DNA from: Microbacteriaceae bacterium
GTDB lineage: Bacteria > Actinomycetota > Actinomycetes > Actinomycetales > Microbacteriaceae
Reading direction: 5' to 3'
DNA: 43,226 nucleotides
NCBI GenBank assembly: GCA_003454135.1
Contig: DMKW01000089.1
Location: 8,247-51,472 of the forward strand
The notes under the pieces are model-generated. The model made no database searches. It saw nothing but the letters and a program-made list of their open reading frames with translations, and was not told the DNA's origin. Position 1 is the first letter of the stretch. Each line of letters opens with the position of its first letter. Made by a program: the position numbers and the translations under genes. Of this stretch, positions 15,977-24,730 are shown piece after piece.

Positions 15977-17493
15977 TGCCGACTCTTTCCACCACCCTGG
16001 ACCACTACGAGGTCTGGTTCCTCACCGGCAGCCAGAACCTCTACGGCGAGGAAACCCTGCGCCAGGTCGCCGATCAGTCCCAGGCCATCGCCGCCGCGCT
16101 CGGCGCGAGCAGCGACATCCCGGTGAAAATCGTCTGGAAGGCCGTGCTCAAGGACTCCGAGTCGATCCGCCGCGCTGCGCTGGATGCCAATGCCTCCGAC
16201 CGGGTGATCGGGCTCATCGCCTGGATGCACACCTTCTCACCCGCGAAAATGTGGATCGCCGGGCTTGACGCCCTGCAGAAGCCGCTCCTGCACCTGCACA
16301 CGCAGGCCAATGTCGAGCTGCCCTGGGCCGAGATCGACTTCGACTTCATGAACCTCAACCAGGCCGCGCACGGCGACCGCGAATTCGGCTACATCCAGAC
16401 CCGGCTCGGCGTCGCGCGCAAGACCGTGGTCGGCCACGTGTCCAACCCGGTCGTCAGCCAGAGCATCGGAACCTGGACCCGCGCCGCGGCAGGCTGGGCG
16501 GCGTCCCGCACGATGAAGCTCGCCCGGTTCGGCGACAACATGCGCTACGTCGCCGTCACGGAGGGCGACAAGACCGAAGCCGAGCTGCGCTTCGGAGTGC
16601 AGGTCAACACCTGGCCGGTGAACGAGCTCGCGGACGCGGTGCACGCTGCTGCCGACGCCGACATCGACGCCCTGGTCGCCGAATACGAGGAACTCTACGA
16701 CGTCGTCCCTGAGCTTCGCAGCGGCGGCGACCGGCACGACTCCCTGCGCTACGGCGCCGCGATCGAACTGGGCCTGAAATCCTTCCTCGAAGAGGGCGGC
16801 TTCTCCGCGTTCACAACAAGCTTCGAGGACCTCGGCGCGCTTCGCCAGCTGCCCGGCCTGGCCGTGCAGCGCCTGATGGCACAGGGCTACGGTTTCGGCG
16901 CGGAGGGCGACTGGAAAACGGCCATCCTCGTGCGCGTCGCCAACGTCATGGGCTCCGGCCTCCCCGGCGGGGCAAGCCTCATGGAGGACTACACCTACGA
17001 CCTCGTCCCCGGACGCGAACTGATCCTCGGCGCGCACATGCTCGAGGTGAGCCCATCGCTGACCAGCGCGCGTCCGAGCCTGGAGATCCACCCGCTCGGC
17101 ATCGGCGGCAAGGAAGACCCGGTTCGTCTGGTCTTCAACGCCGACCCCGGCCCCGCCGTGGTGGTCGCCATGTCCGACATGCGCGACCGGTTCCGGCTCG
17201 TGGCCAACGTCGTCGAGGTCGTCGAGCCGACCGCAGCGCTGCCGAACCTTCCGGTCGGCCGTGCCGTCTGGCGCCCGGAGCCCGACTTCCAGACATCCGC
17301 CGCCGCCTGGCTGACAGCGGGCGCCGCCCACCACACCGTCATGTCGACTGCCGTCGGCATCGAGGTGTTCCACGATTTCGCCGAGATTGCTCGCACCGAG
17401 CTTCTCGTGATCGATAAAGCCACCACCCTGCGCGACTTCACGCGCGAGGTGCGTTGGAATCAGGCTTACTACCGACTGGCACAAGGCCTGTAA
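15976..17493 (+). CDS. araA: L-arabinose isomerase
   Basis: A 505-residue enzyme that isomerises L-arabinose to L-ribulose, the first step of the pathway. Hallmarks are VWFLTGSQNLYGEETL near the N-terminus, IAWMHTFSPAKMWIAGL, HTQANVELPW, and FMNLNQAAHGDREFGYI. The metal-site region MEDYTYDLVPG...LGAHMLEVSPSL is intact. Length matches the family (about 500 aa). It is coupled to araD by a TAATG overlap. A 71-base gap precedes the transporter genes. Confidence 0.95.
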   Translation: MPTLSTTLDHYEVWFLTGSQNLYGEETLRQVADQSQAIAAALGASSDIPVKIVWKAVLKDSESIRRAALDANASDRVIGLIAWMHTFSPAKMWIAGLDALQKPLLHLHTQANVELPWAEIDFDFMNLNQAAHGDREFGYIQTRLGVARKTVVGHVSNPVVSQSIGTWTRAAAGWAASRTMKLARFGDNMRYVAVTEGDKTEAELRFGVQVNTWPVNELADAVHAAADADIDALVAEYEELYDVVPELRSGGDRHDSLRYGAAIELGLKSFLEEGGFSAFTTSFEDLGALRQLPGLAVQRLMAQGYGFGAEGDWKTAILVRVANVMGSGLPGGASLMEDYTYDLVPGRELILGAHMLEVSPSLTSARPSLEIHPLGIGGKEDPVRLVFNADPGPAVVVAMSDMRDRFRLVANVVEVVEPTAALPNLPVGRAVWRPEPDFQTSAAAWLTAGAAHHTVMSTAVGIEVFHDFAEIARTELLVIDKATTLRDFTREVRWNQAYYRLAQGL

Positions 17494-17520
17494 TCCCACC
17501 TCCTGCATCACCTCGCACAA

Positions 17521-17542
17521 TTTGACATCAATGTCGATCAAA
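17521..17542. promoter_or_regulatory. nested palindrome upstream of the sugar-binding protein gene
   Basis: TTTGACATCAATGTCGATCAAA holds the inverted repeat GACAT-CA-ATGTC, with the outer bases TTTGA and TCAAA also complementary. It differs from the LacI-type operators upstream. It may be a second regulator's operator, or a -35-like TTGACA at 17522-17527. It lies about 23 bases before the GTG start. Confidence 0.35.
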
Positions 17543-17564
17543 AGAAAATACGAAAGGAAACACA

Positions 17565-18689
17565 GTGAAGACACGTAAGGTTCTCTTCGGCATCGCAGCC
17601 GTCGGACTCGCCCTCTCGCTCGCTGCCTGCTCCGGAACCCGCGGCGGCACGACGACCACGACCGAAGCTGCGGGAGCCAACAAGGGCGCCCTCATCGGCG
17701 TGGCCATGCCCACCAAGACCAGTGAGCGCTGGATCAAGGACGGCGACGCTGTCAAGGCTGACCTCGAGAAGCTCGGCTACAAGGTCGACCTCGAGTACGC
17801 GGACGACAAGATCCCGCAGCAGGTGCAGCAGATCAGCAACATGCTGACCAAGGGCGCCAAGGTGCTCATCATCGCCGCGATCGACGGCACGGCGCTCAGC
17901 GACCAGCTCGACCAGGCCGGCAAGTCCGGCGTCAAGGTCATCGCCTACGACCGCCTGATCAACGGCAACAAGAACGTCGACTACTACACGACGTTCGACA
18001 ACTTCAAGGTCGGCGTTCAGCAGGCGACGAGCCTGCTCACCGGCCTCGGCGTTCTCGACAAGGACGGCAAGGACACCGGAAAGACGGGACCGTTCAACGT
18101 AGAGTTGTTCGCCGGCAGCCCCGACGACAACAACGCGACGTTCTTCTTCAACGGTGCAATGGCAACCCTGAAGCCGTTCATCGACAAGGGCGTTCTGAAG
18201 GTCAAGAGCGGCCAGACCGGCTTCACCCAGGTCGCCACCCTCCGGTGGGACCCGTCAACCGCCCAGAAGCGCATGCAGAACCTGATCGCCAGCACGTACT
18301 CCGACGGCAGCAAGGTCGACGGCGTGCTCTCCCCGTATGACGGTCTCTCGATCGGCATCATCTCCGCGCTGACCAGCTCCGGCTATGCCACGAACGCCCT
18401 GCCGATCATCACCGGCCAGGACGCCGAGGCCGCATCGGTCAAGTCGATCATTGCGGGCCAGCAGTACTCCACCATCTACAAGGACACTCGCCTGCTGGGC
18501 AAGGAAGCCGTGAAGATGGCTGACGACCTGCTCAACGGCAAGACGCCTGAGGTCAACGACACCAAGAGCTACAACAACAAGGTCAAGATCGTCCCGACCT
18601 TCCTGTTCGATCCCCTGGTGGTCACCAAGGACAACTACAAGGAAGTTCTTGTTGACAGCGGCTACTACACAGAGGCAGACCTCAAGTAG
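17565..18689 (+). CDS. chvE: ChvE-type sugar-binding lipoprotein
   Basis: A 374-residue periplasmic-binding-protein-like lipoprotein. The signal peptide ends in a lipobox LAAC with Cys22, so the protein is anchored to the outer face of the membrane. The mature part shows the sugar-binding fold of the ChvE/multiple-monosaccharide group: IGVAMPTKTSERW, the KGAKVLIIAAIDGTAL segment, GVKVIAYDRLI, and VDGVLSPYDGLSIGI. AAAGGAAA precedes GTG 17565. Position after araBDA suggests L-arabinose (or arabinose plus related sugars) as ligand; ChvE-type proteins commonly bind several sugars. Confidence 0.92.
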   Translation: MKTRKVLFGIAAVGLALSLAACSGTRGGTTTTTEAAGANKGALIGVAMPTKTSERWIKDGDAVKADLEKLGYKVDLEYADDKIPQQVQQISNMLTKGAKVLIIAAIDGTALSDQLDQAGKSGVKVIAYDRLINGNKNVDYYTTFDNFKVGVQQATSLLTGLGVLDKDGKDTGKTGPFNVELFAGSPDDNNATFFFNGAMATLKPFIDKGVLKVKSGQTGFTQVATLRWDPSTAQKRMQNLIASTYSDGSKVDGVLSPYDGLSIGIISALTSSGYATNALPIITGQDAEAASVKSIIAGQQYSTIYKDTRLLGKEAVKMADDLLNGKTPEVNDTKSYNNKVKIVPTFLFDPLVVTKDNYKEVLVDSGYYTEADLK

Positions 18690-18705
18690 GGTTTGCTCAA
18701 CACCC

Positions 18706-18739
18706 GGCAGCGGCGGCGGGTTTTCCCGTCGCCGCTGCC
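18706..18739 (+). terminator. strong hairpin between chvE and gguA
   Basis: A 15-bp stem (GGCAGCGGCGGCGGG at 18706-18720 with its complement at 18725-18739, one G-T wobble) closes a TTTT loop. There is no U-tract after it. It starts 17 bases after the chvE stop. It probably acts as a partial terminator or mRNA-3'-end stabiliser, keeping the binding protein in excess over the ATPase and permease. Confidence 0.75.
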
Positions 18740-18770
18740 TCCCTCTCACCGCATGGAAGAAGAAGAATCG

Positions 18771-20312
18771 GTGACTACAAACATTCTTGAGATGCGAAGC
18801 ATCACAAAAACATTCCCTGGGGTCAAAGCACTCCAGGATGTCTCGCTCGAGGTGCAGCGCGGCAACATCCACGCGATCTGCGGTGAGAACGGCGCGGGAA
18901 AGTCCACCCTCATGAAGGTGCTGTCGGGCGTGTACCCGGCCGGCACCTATGACGGCGAGATCGTGCTGGAAAACCGGCCCGTCGAATTCAAAAGCATCAA
19001 CGACTCCGAGGCATCCGGTGTCGTCATCATCCACCAGGAGCTCGCGCTCAGCCCCTACCTCTCCATTGCCGAGAACATCTTTCTCGGCAATGAGCAGCAG
19101 AAAAACGGCTGGATCGACTGGAACAAGACCAACCTCGAGGCGTCGAAACTGCTCGCCAGGGTCGGCCTGAAAGACAACCCGATCACCAAGGTCATGGACA
19201 TCGGCGTCGGCAAGCAGCAGCTCGTCGAGATCGCGAAGGCGCTCTCCAAGCAAGTGAAACTGCTGATCCTCGATGAGCCGACCGCGGCCCTCAACGACGA
19301 GGACTCCGCGCACCTTCTCGATCTGATCAAACACCTCAAGGGCCAGGGCATCACCTCGATCATCATCAGCCACAAGCTGAACGAGATCAAGGCGATCGCC
19401 GACAAGGTCACGATCATCCGCGACGGCAAGACCATCGAAACCCTCGATATGCACACCGATGAGATTTCGGAAGAGCGCATCATCAAGGGGATGGTCGGTC
19501 GCGACCTCGAAAGCCGGTACCCGGACCACACGCCGCACATCGGTGACGAGATCCTCCGGATCGAAGACTGGACCGTGTACCACCCCCTGGACCACGAGCG
19601 CGCCGTCGTCAAGAACGCGAGCATCAACGTCAAGGCTGGCGAGATCGTCGGGATCGCGGGCCTCATGGGCGCCGGCCGGACCGAGCTCGCGATGAGCGTG
19701 TTCGGTCACAGCTACGGTTACAACATCTCCGGCCGGGTCTACAAGAACGGCGTCGAGATCAACACCAACACCGTGTCGGCGGCGATCGGGCACGGGCTGG
19801 CCTACGCGACGGAAGACCGCAAGAACTACGGCCTCAACCTGATCGAAGACATCAAGCGCAACATCTCCCTCGCGGCATTGCACAAGATCTCACGCCGCGG
19901 TTGGATCGACGAGAACCGCGAGGCCATCGTCGCCGAGGGCTATCGCAAGAGCATGAACATCAAGGCACCCAACGTTGAAGCGCTGACCGGGAAGCTCTCC
20001 GGCGGCAACCAGCAGAAGGTCGTGCTGTCGAAGTGGATGTTCTCCGACCCGGATGTGCTCATCCTCGACGAGCCGACCCGAGGCATCGACGTCGGTGCCA
20101 AGTACGAAATCTACGGAATCATCAACCGGCTCGCCGACGAGGGGAAGGGCGTCATCGTCATCTCCTCCGAGCTGCCGGAGCTCCTCGGGATCTGTGACCG
20201 TATTTACACCCTCTCCGAGGGCCGCATTACCGCAGACGTGCCCCGCGAAAAGGCGACGGCCGAGTACCTCATGCAACACATGACTCAGGAAAGGGAGAAG
20301 GACCACCGATGA
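18771..20312 (+). CDS. gguA: sugar ABC transporter ATP-binding protein (GguA/MmsA type)
   Basis: A 513-residue protein with two ABC domains. The first Walker A is GENGAGKS (38-45), followed by QQLVEIAKAL and LLILDEPTAAL. The second half has the degenerate GLMGAGRTEL loop, then LSGGNQQKVVLSKWM and LILDEPTRGID. This asymmetric two-domain layout is standard for carbohydrate importers of the ribose/multiple-sugar class. GTG 18771 is favoured: the GGAAG at 18755-18759 lies about 11 nt upstream and the length then equals the family norm. An ATG at 18753 is possible. The stop overlaps the permease start by four bases. Confidence 0.92.
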   Translation: MTTNILEMRSITKTFPGVKALQDVSLEVQRGNIHAICGENGAGKSTLMKVLSGVYPAGTYDGEIVLENRPVEFKSINDSEASGVVIIHQELALSPYLSIAENIFLGNEQQKNGWIDWNKTNLEASKLLARVGLKDNPITKVMDIGVGKQQLVEIAKALSKQVKLLILDEPTAALNDEDSAHLLDLIKHLKGQGITSIIISHKLNEIKAIADKVTIIRDGKTIETLDMHTDEISEERIIKGMVGRDLESRYPDHTPHIGDEILRIEDWTVYHPLDHERAVVKNASINVKAGEIVGIAGLMGAGRTELAMSVFGHSYGYNISGRVYKNGVEINTNTVSAAIGHGLAYATEDRKNYGLNLIEDIKRNISLAALHKISRRGWIDENREAIVAEGYRKSMNIKAPNVEALTGKLSGGNQQKVVLSKWMFSDPDVLILDEPTRGIDVGAKYEIYGIINRLADEGKGVIVISSELPELLGICDRIYTLSEGRITADVPREKATAEYLMQHMTQEREKDHR

Positions 20313-21490
20313 GCGCGTTCAGATCCGCACTTAACTACCTTGCCAGCCAGTTGCGCCAAATCGGCCTCTTCATCGCGCTGATTGTGATCATCGTCTTCTT
20401 CCAGGCGGCGACCAACGGCATCACGCTGAAGCCGATCAACGTCTCGAACCTGATCGTGCAGAACAGCTACATCCTCATCCTCGCCGTGGGCATGGTGATG
20501 GTGATCATCGCCGGCCACATCGACCTCTCGGTCGGTTCCGTGGTCGCCTTCGTCGGCGCCATGGCCGGGGTGATGATCACGCAGTGGCATATTGCGTGGT
20601 GGATAGCCATCCTCCTCTGCCTCGTGCTCGGTGCACTGGTCGGCATGTGGCAGGGCTTCTGGATCGCCTACTTCGGGATACCGGCGTTCATCGTCACCCT
20701 GGCCGGCATGCTGACGTTCCGTGGCCTGACGCAGATCACGCTGCAGAACCAGCAGATCTCCCCGTTCCCCGACCAGTTCCGCGCGCTTGGCAGCGGCTTC
20801 CTGCCTGACCTGGGCGGCGGAACGAGCGTGCTCGAGCCGCTGACCGTTGGACTCGGTGTGCTGGCGACCGTGCTCCTGGTTCTCCAGGGCATCCGGTCCC
20901 GCCTGGCGCGCAAGAAGTACGACGTCGAAGACGAGCCGTTCGCCTGGTTCGCGGTCAAGCTCGCCTTCACGGCCGCTCTCGTCTTGCTGGTCACGTACCT
21001 GCTGGCCAGCTACCGCGGCACGCCGATCGTCCTGATCGTGCTCGGCCTGCTGACCGTCGTGTACTCGGCGGTGATGGCGCGCAGCGTCTTCGGTCGCCAC
21101 ATCTACGCGCTCGGCGGCAACCTGAACGCAGCGGCCCTCTCCGGGGTCAAGACGAAGCGCGTGACGTTCCTGTTGTTCGTGAACATGGGTGTCATTGCGT
21201 CCCTTGCCGGCCTGGTCTTCACCGCCCAGCTCAACCTGGCGAACCCGAAGGCCGGTGACGGCTTCGAGCTCGACGCCATCGCGGCCGTCTTCATCGGTGG
21301 CGCGGCCGTGACCGGCGGTATCGGCACGGTGACTGGCGCGATCATCGGTGGTCTGATCATCGGAATCCTGAACAACGGCATGTCGATCCTGGGCGTGGGT
21401 ACCGAGTACCAGCAGCTCATCAAGGGTCTGGTGCTGCTCGCGGCCGTCGCGTTCGACGTCTACAACAAGCGCCGCTCCGGCGGTCGCTGA
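20309..21490 (+). CDS. gguB: sugar ABC transporter permease (GguB type)
   Basis: A 393-residue membrane protein with about 10 hydrophobic helices, of the branched-chain/ribose permease superfamily. VGMVMVIIAGHIDLSVGSVV and the late IAAVFIGGAAVTGGIGTV...GAIIGGLIIG segments are typical of this permease class. A longer cytoplasmic loop at about 190-210 (SRLARKKYDVEDEPFAW) is characteristic of the GguB/XylH subgroup. ATG 20309 overlaps the gguA stop. It forms the channel for the ChvE-GguA system. Confidence 0.92.
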   Translation: MSAFRSALNYLASQLRQIGLFIALIVIIVFFQAATNGITLKPINVSNLIVQNSYILILAVGMVMVIIAGHIDLSVGSVVAFVGAMAGVMITQWHIAWWIAILLCLVLGALVGMWQGFWIAYFGIPAFIVTLAGMLTFRGLTQITLQNQQISPFPDQFRALGSGFLPDLGGGTSVLEPLTVGLGVLATVLLVLQGIRSRLARKKYDVEDEPFAWFAVKLAFTAALVLLVTYLLASYRGTPIVLIVLGLLTVVYSAVMARSVFGRHIYALGGNLNAAALSGVKTKRVTFLLFVNMGVIASLAGLVFTAQLNLANPKAGDGFELDAIAAVFIGGAAVTGGIGTVTGAIIGGLIIGILNNGMSILGVGTEYQQLIKGLVLLAAVAFDVYNKRRSGGR

Positions 21491-21509
21491 CTCGCGGCAT
21501 CCGCTCGTC

Positions 21510-21540
21510 GGGCCCCGGTCGTCTTCGGACGCCGGGGCCC
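21510..21540 (+). terminator. terminator after the sugar transporter genes
   Basis: A stem of nine pairs (GGGCCCCGG with CCGGGGCCC), a one-base bulge and a further CGTC/GACG stem close a TTCG tetraloop. TTCTGGTTT follows. It lies 20 bases after the gguB stop and is a convincing intrinsic terminator for the arabinose operon. Confidence 0.85.
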
Positions 21541-21600
21541 TTCTGGTTTCAGCCGGCGCCGCGGCCTTCCTGGCGCACCGGATGCGACACGCCGCGGCCA

Positions 21601-21720
21601 ATTCCACAGGCAGATGGATGCCCCCGTTAGGGGCTGTGGATAAGTGTCGGTGGTTCCGCGGAAAATGGCTGATGTCTGGTTCGCGAGGCTGTGCAGAACC
21701 GGTGGAATGTCGGTGGATAA
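21601..21720. promoter_or_regulatory. DnaA-box-like cluster upstream of nrdHIEF
   Basis: TGTGGATAA at 21635-21643 is the exact complement of the consensus DnaA box TTATCCACA. GTGGATAA at 21713-21720 is an 8-of-9 match, and ATTCCACA at 21601-21608 is a weaker one. They lie 130-250 bases before nrdH. DnaA control of ribonucleotide reductase is known in E. coli nrdAB; here it is inference. Confidence 0.45.
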
Positions 21721-21734
21721 GTACATAATTGTAA

Positions 21735-21750
21735 TTACTGCATGTAGTGG
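21735..21750. promoter_or_regulatory. NrdR box 1
   Basis: TTACTGCATGTAGTGG resembles the actinobacterial NrdR box (imperfect palindrome CACTAxATxTAGTG). It is paired with a second box whose centre is 32 bases away, about three helical turns, the usual NrdR arrangement. Confidence 0.7.
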
Positions 21751-21766
21751 CCGTTCTTAATCCGAA

Positions 21767-21782
21767 TCACTAGATGTAGTAT
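21767..21782. promoter_or_regulatory. NrdR box 2
   Basis: TCACTAGATGTAGTAT is a good NrdR-box match, 73 bases before nrdH. With box 1 it predicts ATP/dATP-responsive NrdR repression of the class Ib reductase operon. The NrdR gene itself is not in the window. Confidence 0.75.
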
Positions 21783-21854
21783 TAGAACATCGGTTGAGCG
21801 CATCTGCTCGACTCCGGAATCCGCGTTTTTGAACGATGAGAGAGGCCCCCTGCA

Positions 21855-22088
21855 ATGGCAATTACGGTCTACACCAAGCCTTCGTGCGTGCAGTGCACGG
21901 CCACTTACCGGGCCCTGGACAACAAGGGCATCGAGTACGAAATCCTCGACCTGTCGGTGGACGAGAACGCGCTCGAGGCAGTGAAGGCCCTGGGTTACCT
22001 GCAGGCCCCCGTCGTCATCACGGACGAGGACCACTGGTCGGGTTTCCGCCCGGACAAGATCAATGAGCTGGCAGCACGTATCGCGTAG
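21855..22088 (+). CDS. nrdH: glutaredoxin-like NrdH
   Basis: A 77-residue glutaredoxin-fold redox protein that supplies electrons to the NrdE subunit and is itself reduced by thioredoxin reductase. The active-site motif is CVQC (Cys11-Cys14) in YTKPSCVQC. The WSGFRPDKI segment near the C-terminus is the typical NrdH signature. A purine-rich GAGAGAGG lies about 9 nt before ATG 21855. It is the first gene of the nrdHIEF operon. Confidence 0.94.
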   Translation: MAITVYTKPSCVQCTATYRALDNKGIEYEILDLSVDENALEAVKALGYLQAPVVITDEDHWSGFRPDKINELAARIA

Positions 22089-22136
22089 CATCGGCGCGTT
22101 CAACTGCCCGGCTCCCAACCACCGAGGGGGTGAGTG

Positions 22137-22541
22137 ATGACGGAGCTCGTGTATTTCTCCAGCGCCTCCGGCAACACGCGCCGGTTCGTGGAGAAGCTCG
22201 GCCGTCCCGCCGCACGAATCCCGCTCTACGCGCGGGACGAGCCCCTGCGGGTGGACGAGCCCTACGTTCTCGTGCTGCCGACATACGGCGGAGGCGTCAA
22301 CGGGGGAGCGGTACCCAAGCAGGTGATCCGGTTCCTCAATGACGAGAAGAACCGGTCGCTCATCCGCGGCGTGATCGGCGCGGGCAACACTAATTTCGGT
22401 GAGGCGTTCTGCCTCGCGGGGGACATCATTGCCGACAAGTGCAAGGTTCCCCACTTGTATCGGTTTGAAGTATTTGGAACACCGGATGATGTGCGCATCG
22501 TCCACGAAGGATTGGAATCATTTTGGAAGCAACAGCCGTGA
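22137..22541 (+). CDS. nrdI: flavodoxin-like NrdI
   Basis: A 134-residue FMN protein that generates the oxidant for assembling the manganese-tyrosyl radical cofactor of NrdF. Motifs are LVYFSSASGNTRRFV (FMN phosphate loop) and VLPTYGGG, and GVIGAGNTNFGEAFC is the conserved NrdI flavin-side loop. ATG 22137 follows GAGGGGG at 6 nt; a GTG three bases earlier is an alternative. The stop overlaps the nrdE GTG by four bases. Confidence 0.93.
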   Translation: MTELVYFSSASGNTRRFVEKLGRPAARIPLYARDEPLRVDEPYVLVLPTYGGGVNGGAVPKQVIRFLNDEKNRSLIRGVIGAGNTNFGEAFCLAGDIIADKCKVPHLYRFEVFGTPDDVRIVHEGLESFWKQQP

Positions 22542-24682
22542 AGACGACGCCGATGTCTGCGCCCTCTGGCCTGGACATGGATTACCACTCGCTCAACGCC
22601 ATGCTCAACCTGTACGGTCCGAACGGAGAGATCCAGTTCGACAAGGACCGCGAGGCGGCGCGCGAGTACTTCCTGCAGCACGTCAACCAGAACACGGTGT
22701 TCTTCCACTCGCTGCGCGAGCGCCTCGACTACCTGGTCGAGAAGGAATACTACGAGCAGGCCGTGCTCGACCTGTACTCGTTTGAGTTCATCACGAAGCT
22801 CAACGACCTGGCCTACTCGAAGAAGTTCCGCTTCCAGACCTTCCTCGGCGCGTTCAAGTACTACACCTCGTACACGCTGAAGACCTTCGACGGCAAGCGT
22901 TACCTCGAGCGCTTCGAGGACCGCGTCGTGATGACCGCCCTCGGCCTCGCCCAGGGCGACGAGAAGCTCGCGGTGGCCCTCGTCGAGGAGATTATCGCCG
23001 GGCGTTTCCAGCCGGCCACCCCCACGTTCCTGAACTCGGGCAAGGCCCAGCGCGGCGAGCTCGTGTCCTGCTTCCTGCTGCGCATCGAAGACAACATGGA
23101 GTCGATTTCCCGCGGCATCAACTCCTCGCTGCAGCTGTCCAAGCGCGGCGGCGGCGTGGCGCTCCTGCTCTCCAACATCCGAGAGGCCGGCGCGCCGATC
23201 AAGCAGATCGAGAACCAGTCCAGCGGCATCATCCCCGTGATGAAGCTGCTCGAAGACTCCTTCAGCTATGCAAACCAGCTCGGTGCCCGCCAGGGTGCCG
23301 GCGCGGTGTACCTGCACGCCCACCACCCCGACATCATGCGCTTCCTCGACACGAAGCGTGAGAACGCCGACGAGAAGGTGCGCATCAAGACGCTGTCCCT
23401 CGGCGTTGTCGTGCCGGACATCACGTTCGAGCTGGCGAAGAAGGACGAGGACATGTACCTGTTCTCGCCCTACGACGTCGAGCGCGTTTACGGCGTGCCG
23501 TTCGCTGACATCTCGGTCAGCGAGAAGTACCACGAGATGGTCGACGACCCGCGCATCAAGAAGTCGAAGATGAAAGCCCGCGAGTTCTTCCAGACGCTCG
23601 CGGAGATCCAGTTCGAGTCCGGCTACCCGTACATCATGTTCGAGGACACCGTCAACGCTGCGAACCCGATCAAGGGCCGCATCAACATGTCGAACCTGTG
23701 CTCGGAGATCCTCCAGGTCAACACGCCGACGACGTACAACGAGGACCTGTCCTATGACAGCATCGGCAAGGACATCTCCTGCAACCTTGGGTCGATGAAC
23801 ATCGCGCTGTCGATGGACTCGCCGGACTTCGGCCGTACCGTCGAGACCGCGATCCGCGGCCTCAACTCGGTGTCCGAGCAGAGCCACATCACCTCGGTGC
23901 GCTCGATCGAAGACGGCAACGACAAGTCGCACGCCATCGGCCTCGGCCAGATGAACCTGCACGGTTACCTCGCCCGGGAGCGCATTTACTACGGCAGCGA
24001 AGAGGGCATCGACTTCACGAACATCTACTTCTACACGGTGCTGTTCCACGCGCTGCGCGCCTCGAACACGCTCGCGATCGAGCGCGGCCGCGCCTTCGAG
24101 GGCTTCGAGGACTCGACCTACGCATCCGGTGCGTTCTTCGACAAGTACACCGACCAGGTCTGGGAGCCGGCGACCAAGCGGGCCGCCGAACTGTTCGAGA
24201 CCTCCGGCGTTGCCATCCCGACCCAGGCCGACTGGGCCGAGCTCAAGGCATCCGTCATGGAGCACGGGATCTACAACCAGAACCTGCAGGCCGTGCCGCC
24301 GACCGGGTCGATCTCGTACATCAACAACTCGACCTCGTCGATCCACCCGATCGCCTCGAAGATCGAGATCCGCAAGGAAGGCAAGCTCGGCCGCGTCTAC
24401 TACCCGGCGCCGTTCATGACGAACGACAACCTGGCGTACTACCAGGACGCTTACGAGGTCGGCGCGGAGAAGATCATCGACACCTACGCGGCGGCTACCC
24501 AGCACGTCGACCAGGGCCTGTCGCTCACGCTGTTCTTCAAGGACACCGCCACGACCCGCGACATCAACAAGGCGCAGATCTACGCCTGGCGCAAGGGCAT
24601 CAAGACGATCTACTACATCCGCCTCCGTCAGCTCGCGCTAGAAGGGACTGCCGTGGATGGTTGCGTCTCGTGCATGCTGTGA
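22538..24682 (+). CDS. nrdE: class Ib ribonucleotide reductase large subunit
   Basis: A 714-residue catalytic alpha subunit that reduces NDPs to dNDPs. Visible motifs are the SKRGGGVALLLSNIR loop, NLCSEI and CNLGSMNIA around active-site cysteines, and the C-terminal redox pair in DGCVSCML that exchanges electrons with NrdH. There is no N-terminal ATP-cone, as expected for class Ib. GTG 22538 forms GTGA with the nrdI stop and has GGAAG at 22525-22529; ATG 22553 is another possible start. Confidence 0.94.
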   Translation: MKTTPMSAPSGLDMDYHSLNAMLNLYGPNGEIQFDKDREAAREYFLQHVNQNTVFFHSLRERLDYLVEKEYYEQAVLDLYSFEFITKLNDLAYSKKFRFQTFLGAFKYYTSYTLKTFDGKRYLERFEDRVVMTALGLAQGDEKLAVALVEEIIAGRFQPATPTFLNSGKAQRGELVSCFLLRIEDNMESISRGINSSLQLSKRGGGVALLLSNIREAGAPIKQIENQSSGIIPVMKLLEDSFSYANQLGARQGAGAVYLHAHHPDIMRFLDTKRENADEKVRIKTLSLGVVVPDITFELAKKDEDMYLFSPYDVERVYGVPFADISVSEKYHEMVDDPRIKKSKMKAREFFQTLAEIQFESGYPYIMFEDTVNAANPIKGRINMSNLCSEILQVNTPTTYNEDLSYDSIGKDISCNLGSMNIALSMDSPDFGRTVETAIRGLNSVSEQSHITSVRSIEDGNDKSHAIGLGQMNLHGYLARERIYYGSEEGIDFTNIYFYTVLFHALRASNTLAIERGRAFEGFEDSTYASGAFFDKYTDQVWEPATKRAAELFETSGVAIPTQADWAELKASVMEHGIYNQNLQAVPPTGSISYINNSTSSIHPIASKIEIRKEGKLGRVYYPAPFMTNDNLAYYQDAYEVGAEKIIDTYAAATQHVDQGLSLTLFFKDTATTRDINKAQIYAWRKGIKTIYYIRLRQLALEGTAVDGCVSCML

Positions 24683-24730
24683 GTTTGCTGAACGTCTACT
24701 GTGCACGGCTCTCGGACTAAGGAATACGAA

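Noticed and set aside
22262..24505. 747-codon open frame antisense to nrdE
   Set aside because: It lies opposite the conserved nrdE and shows only low-complexity shadow-frame residues.
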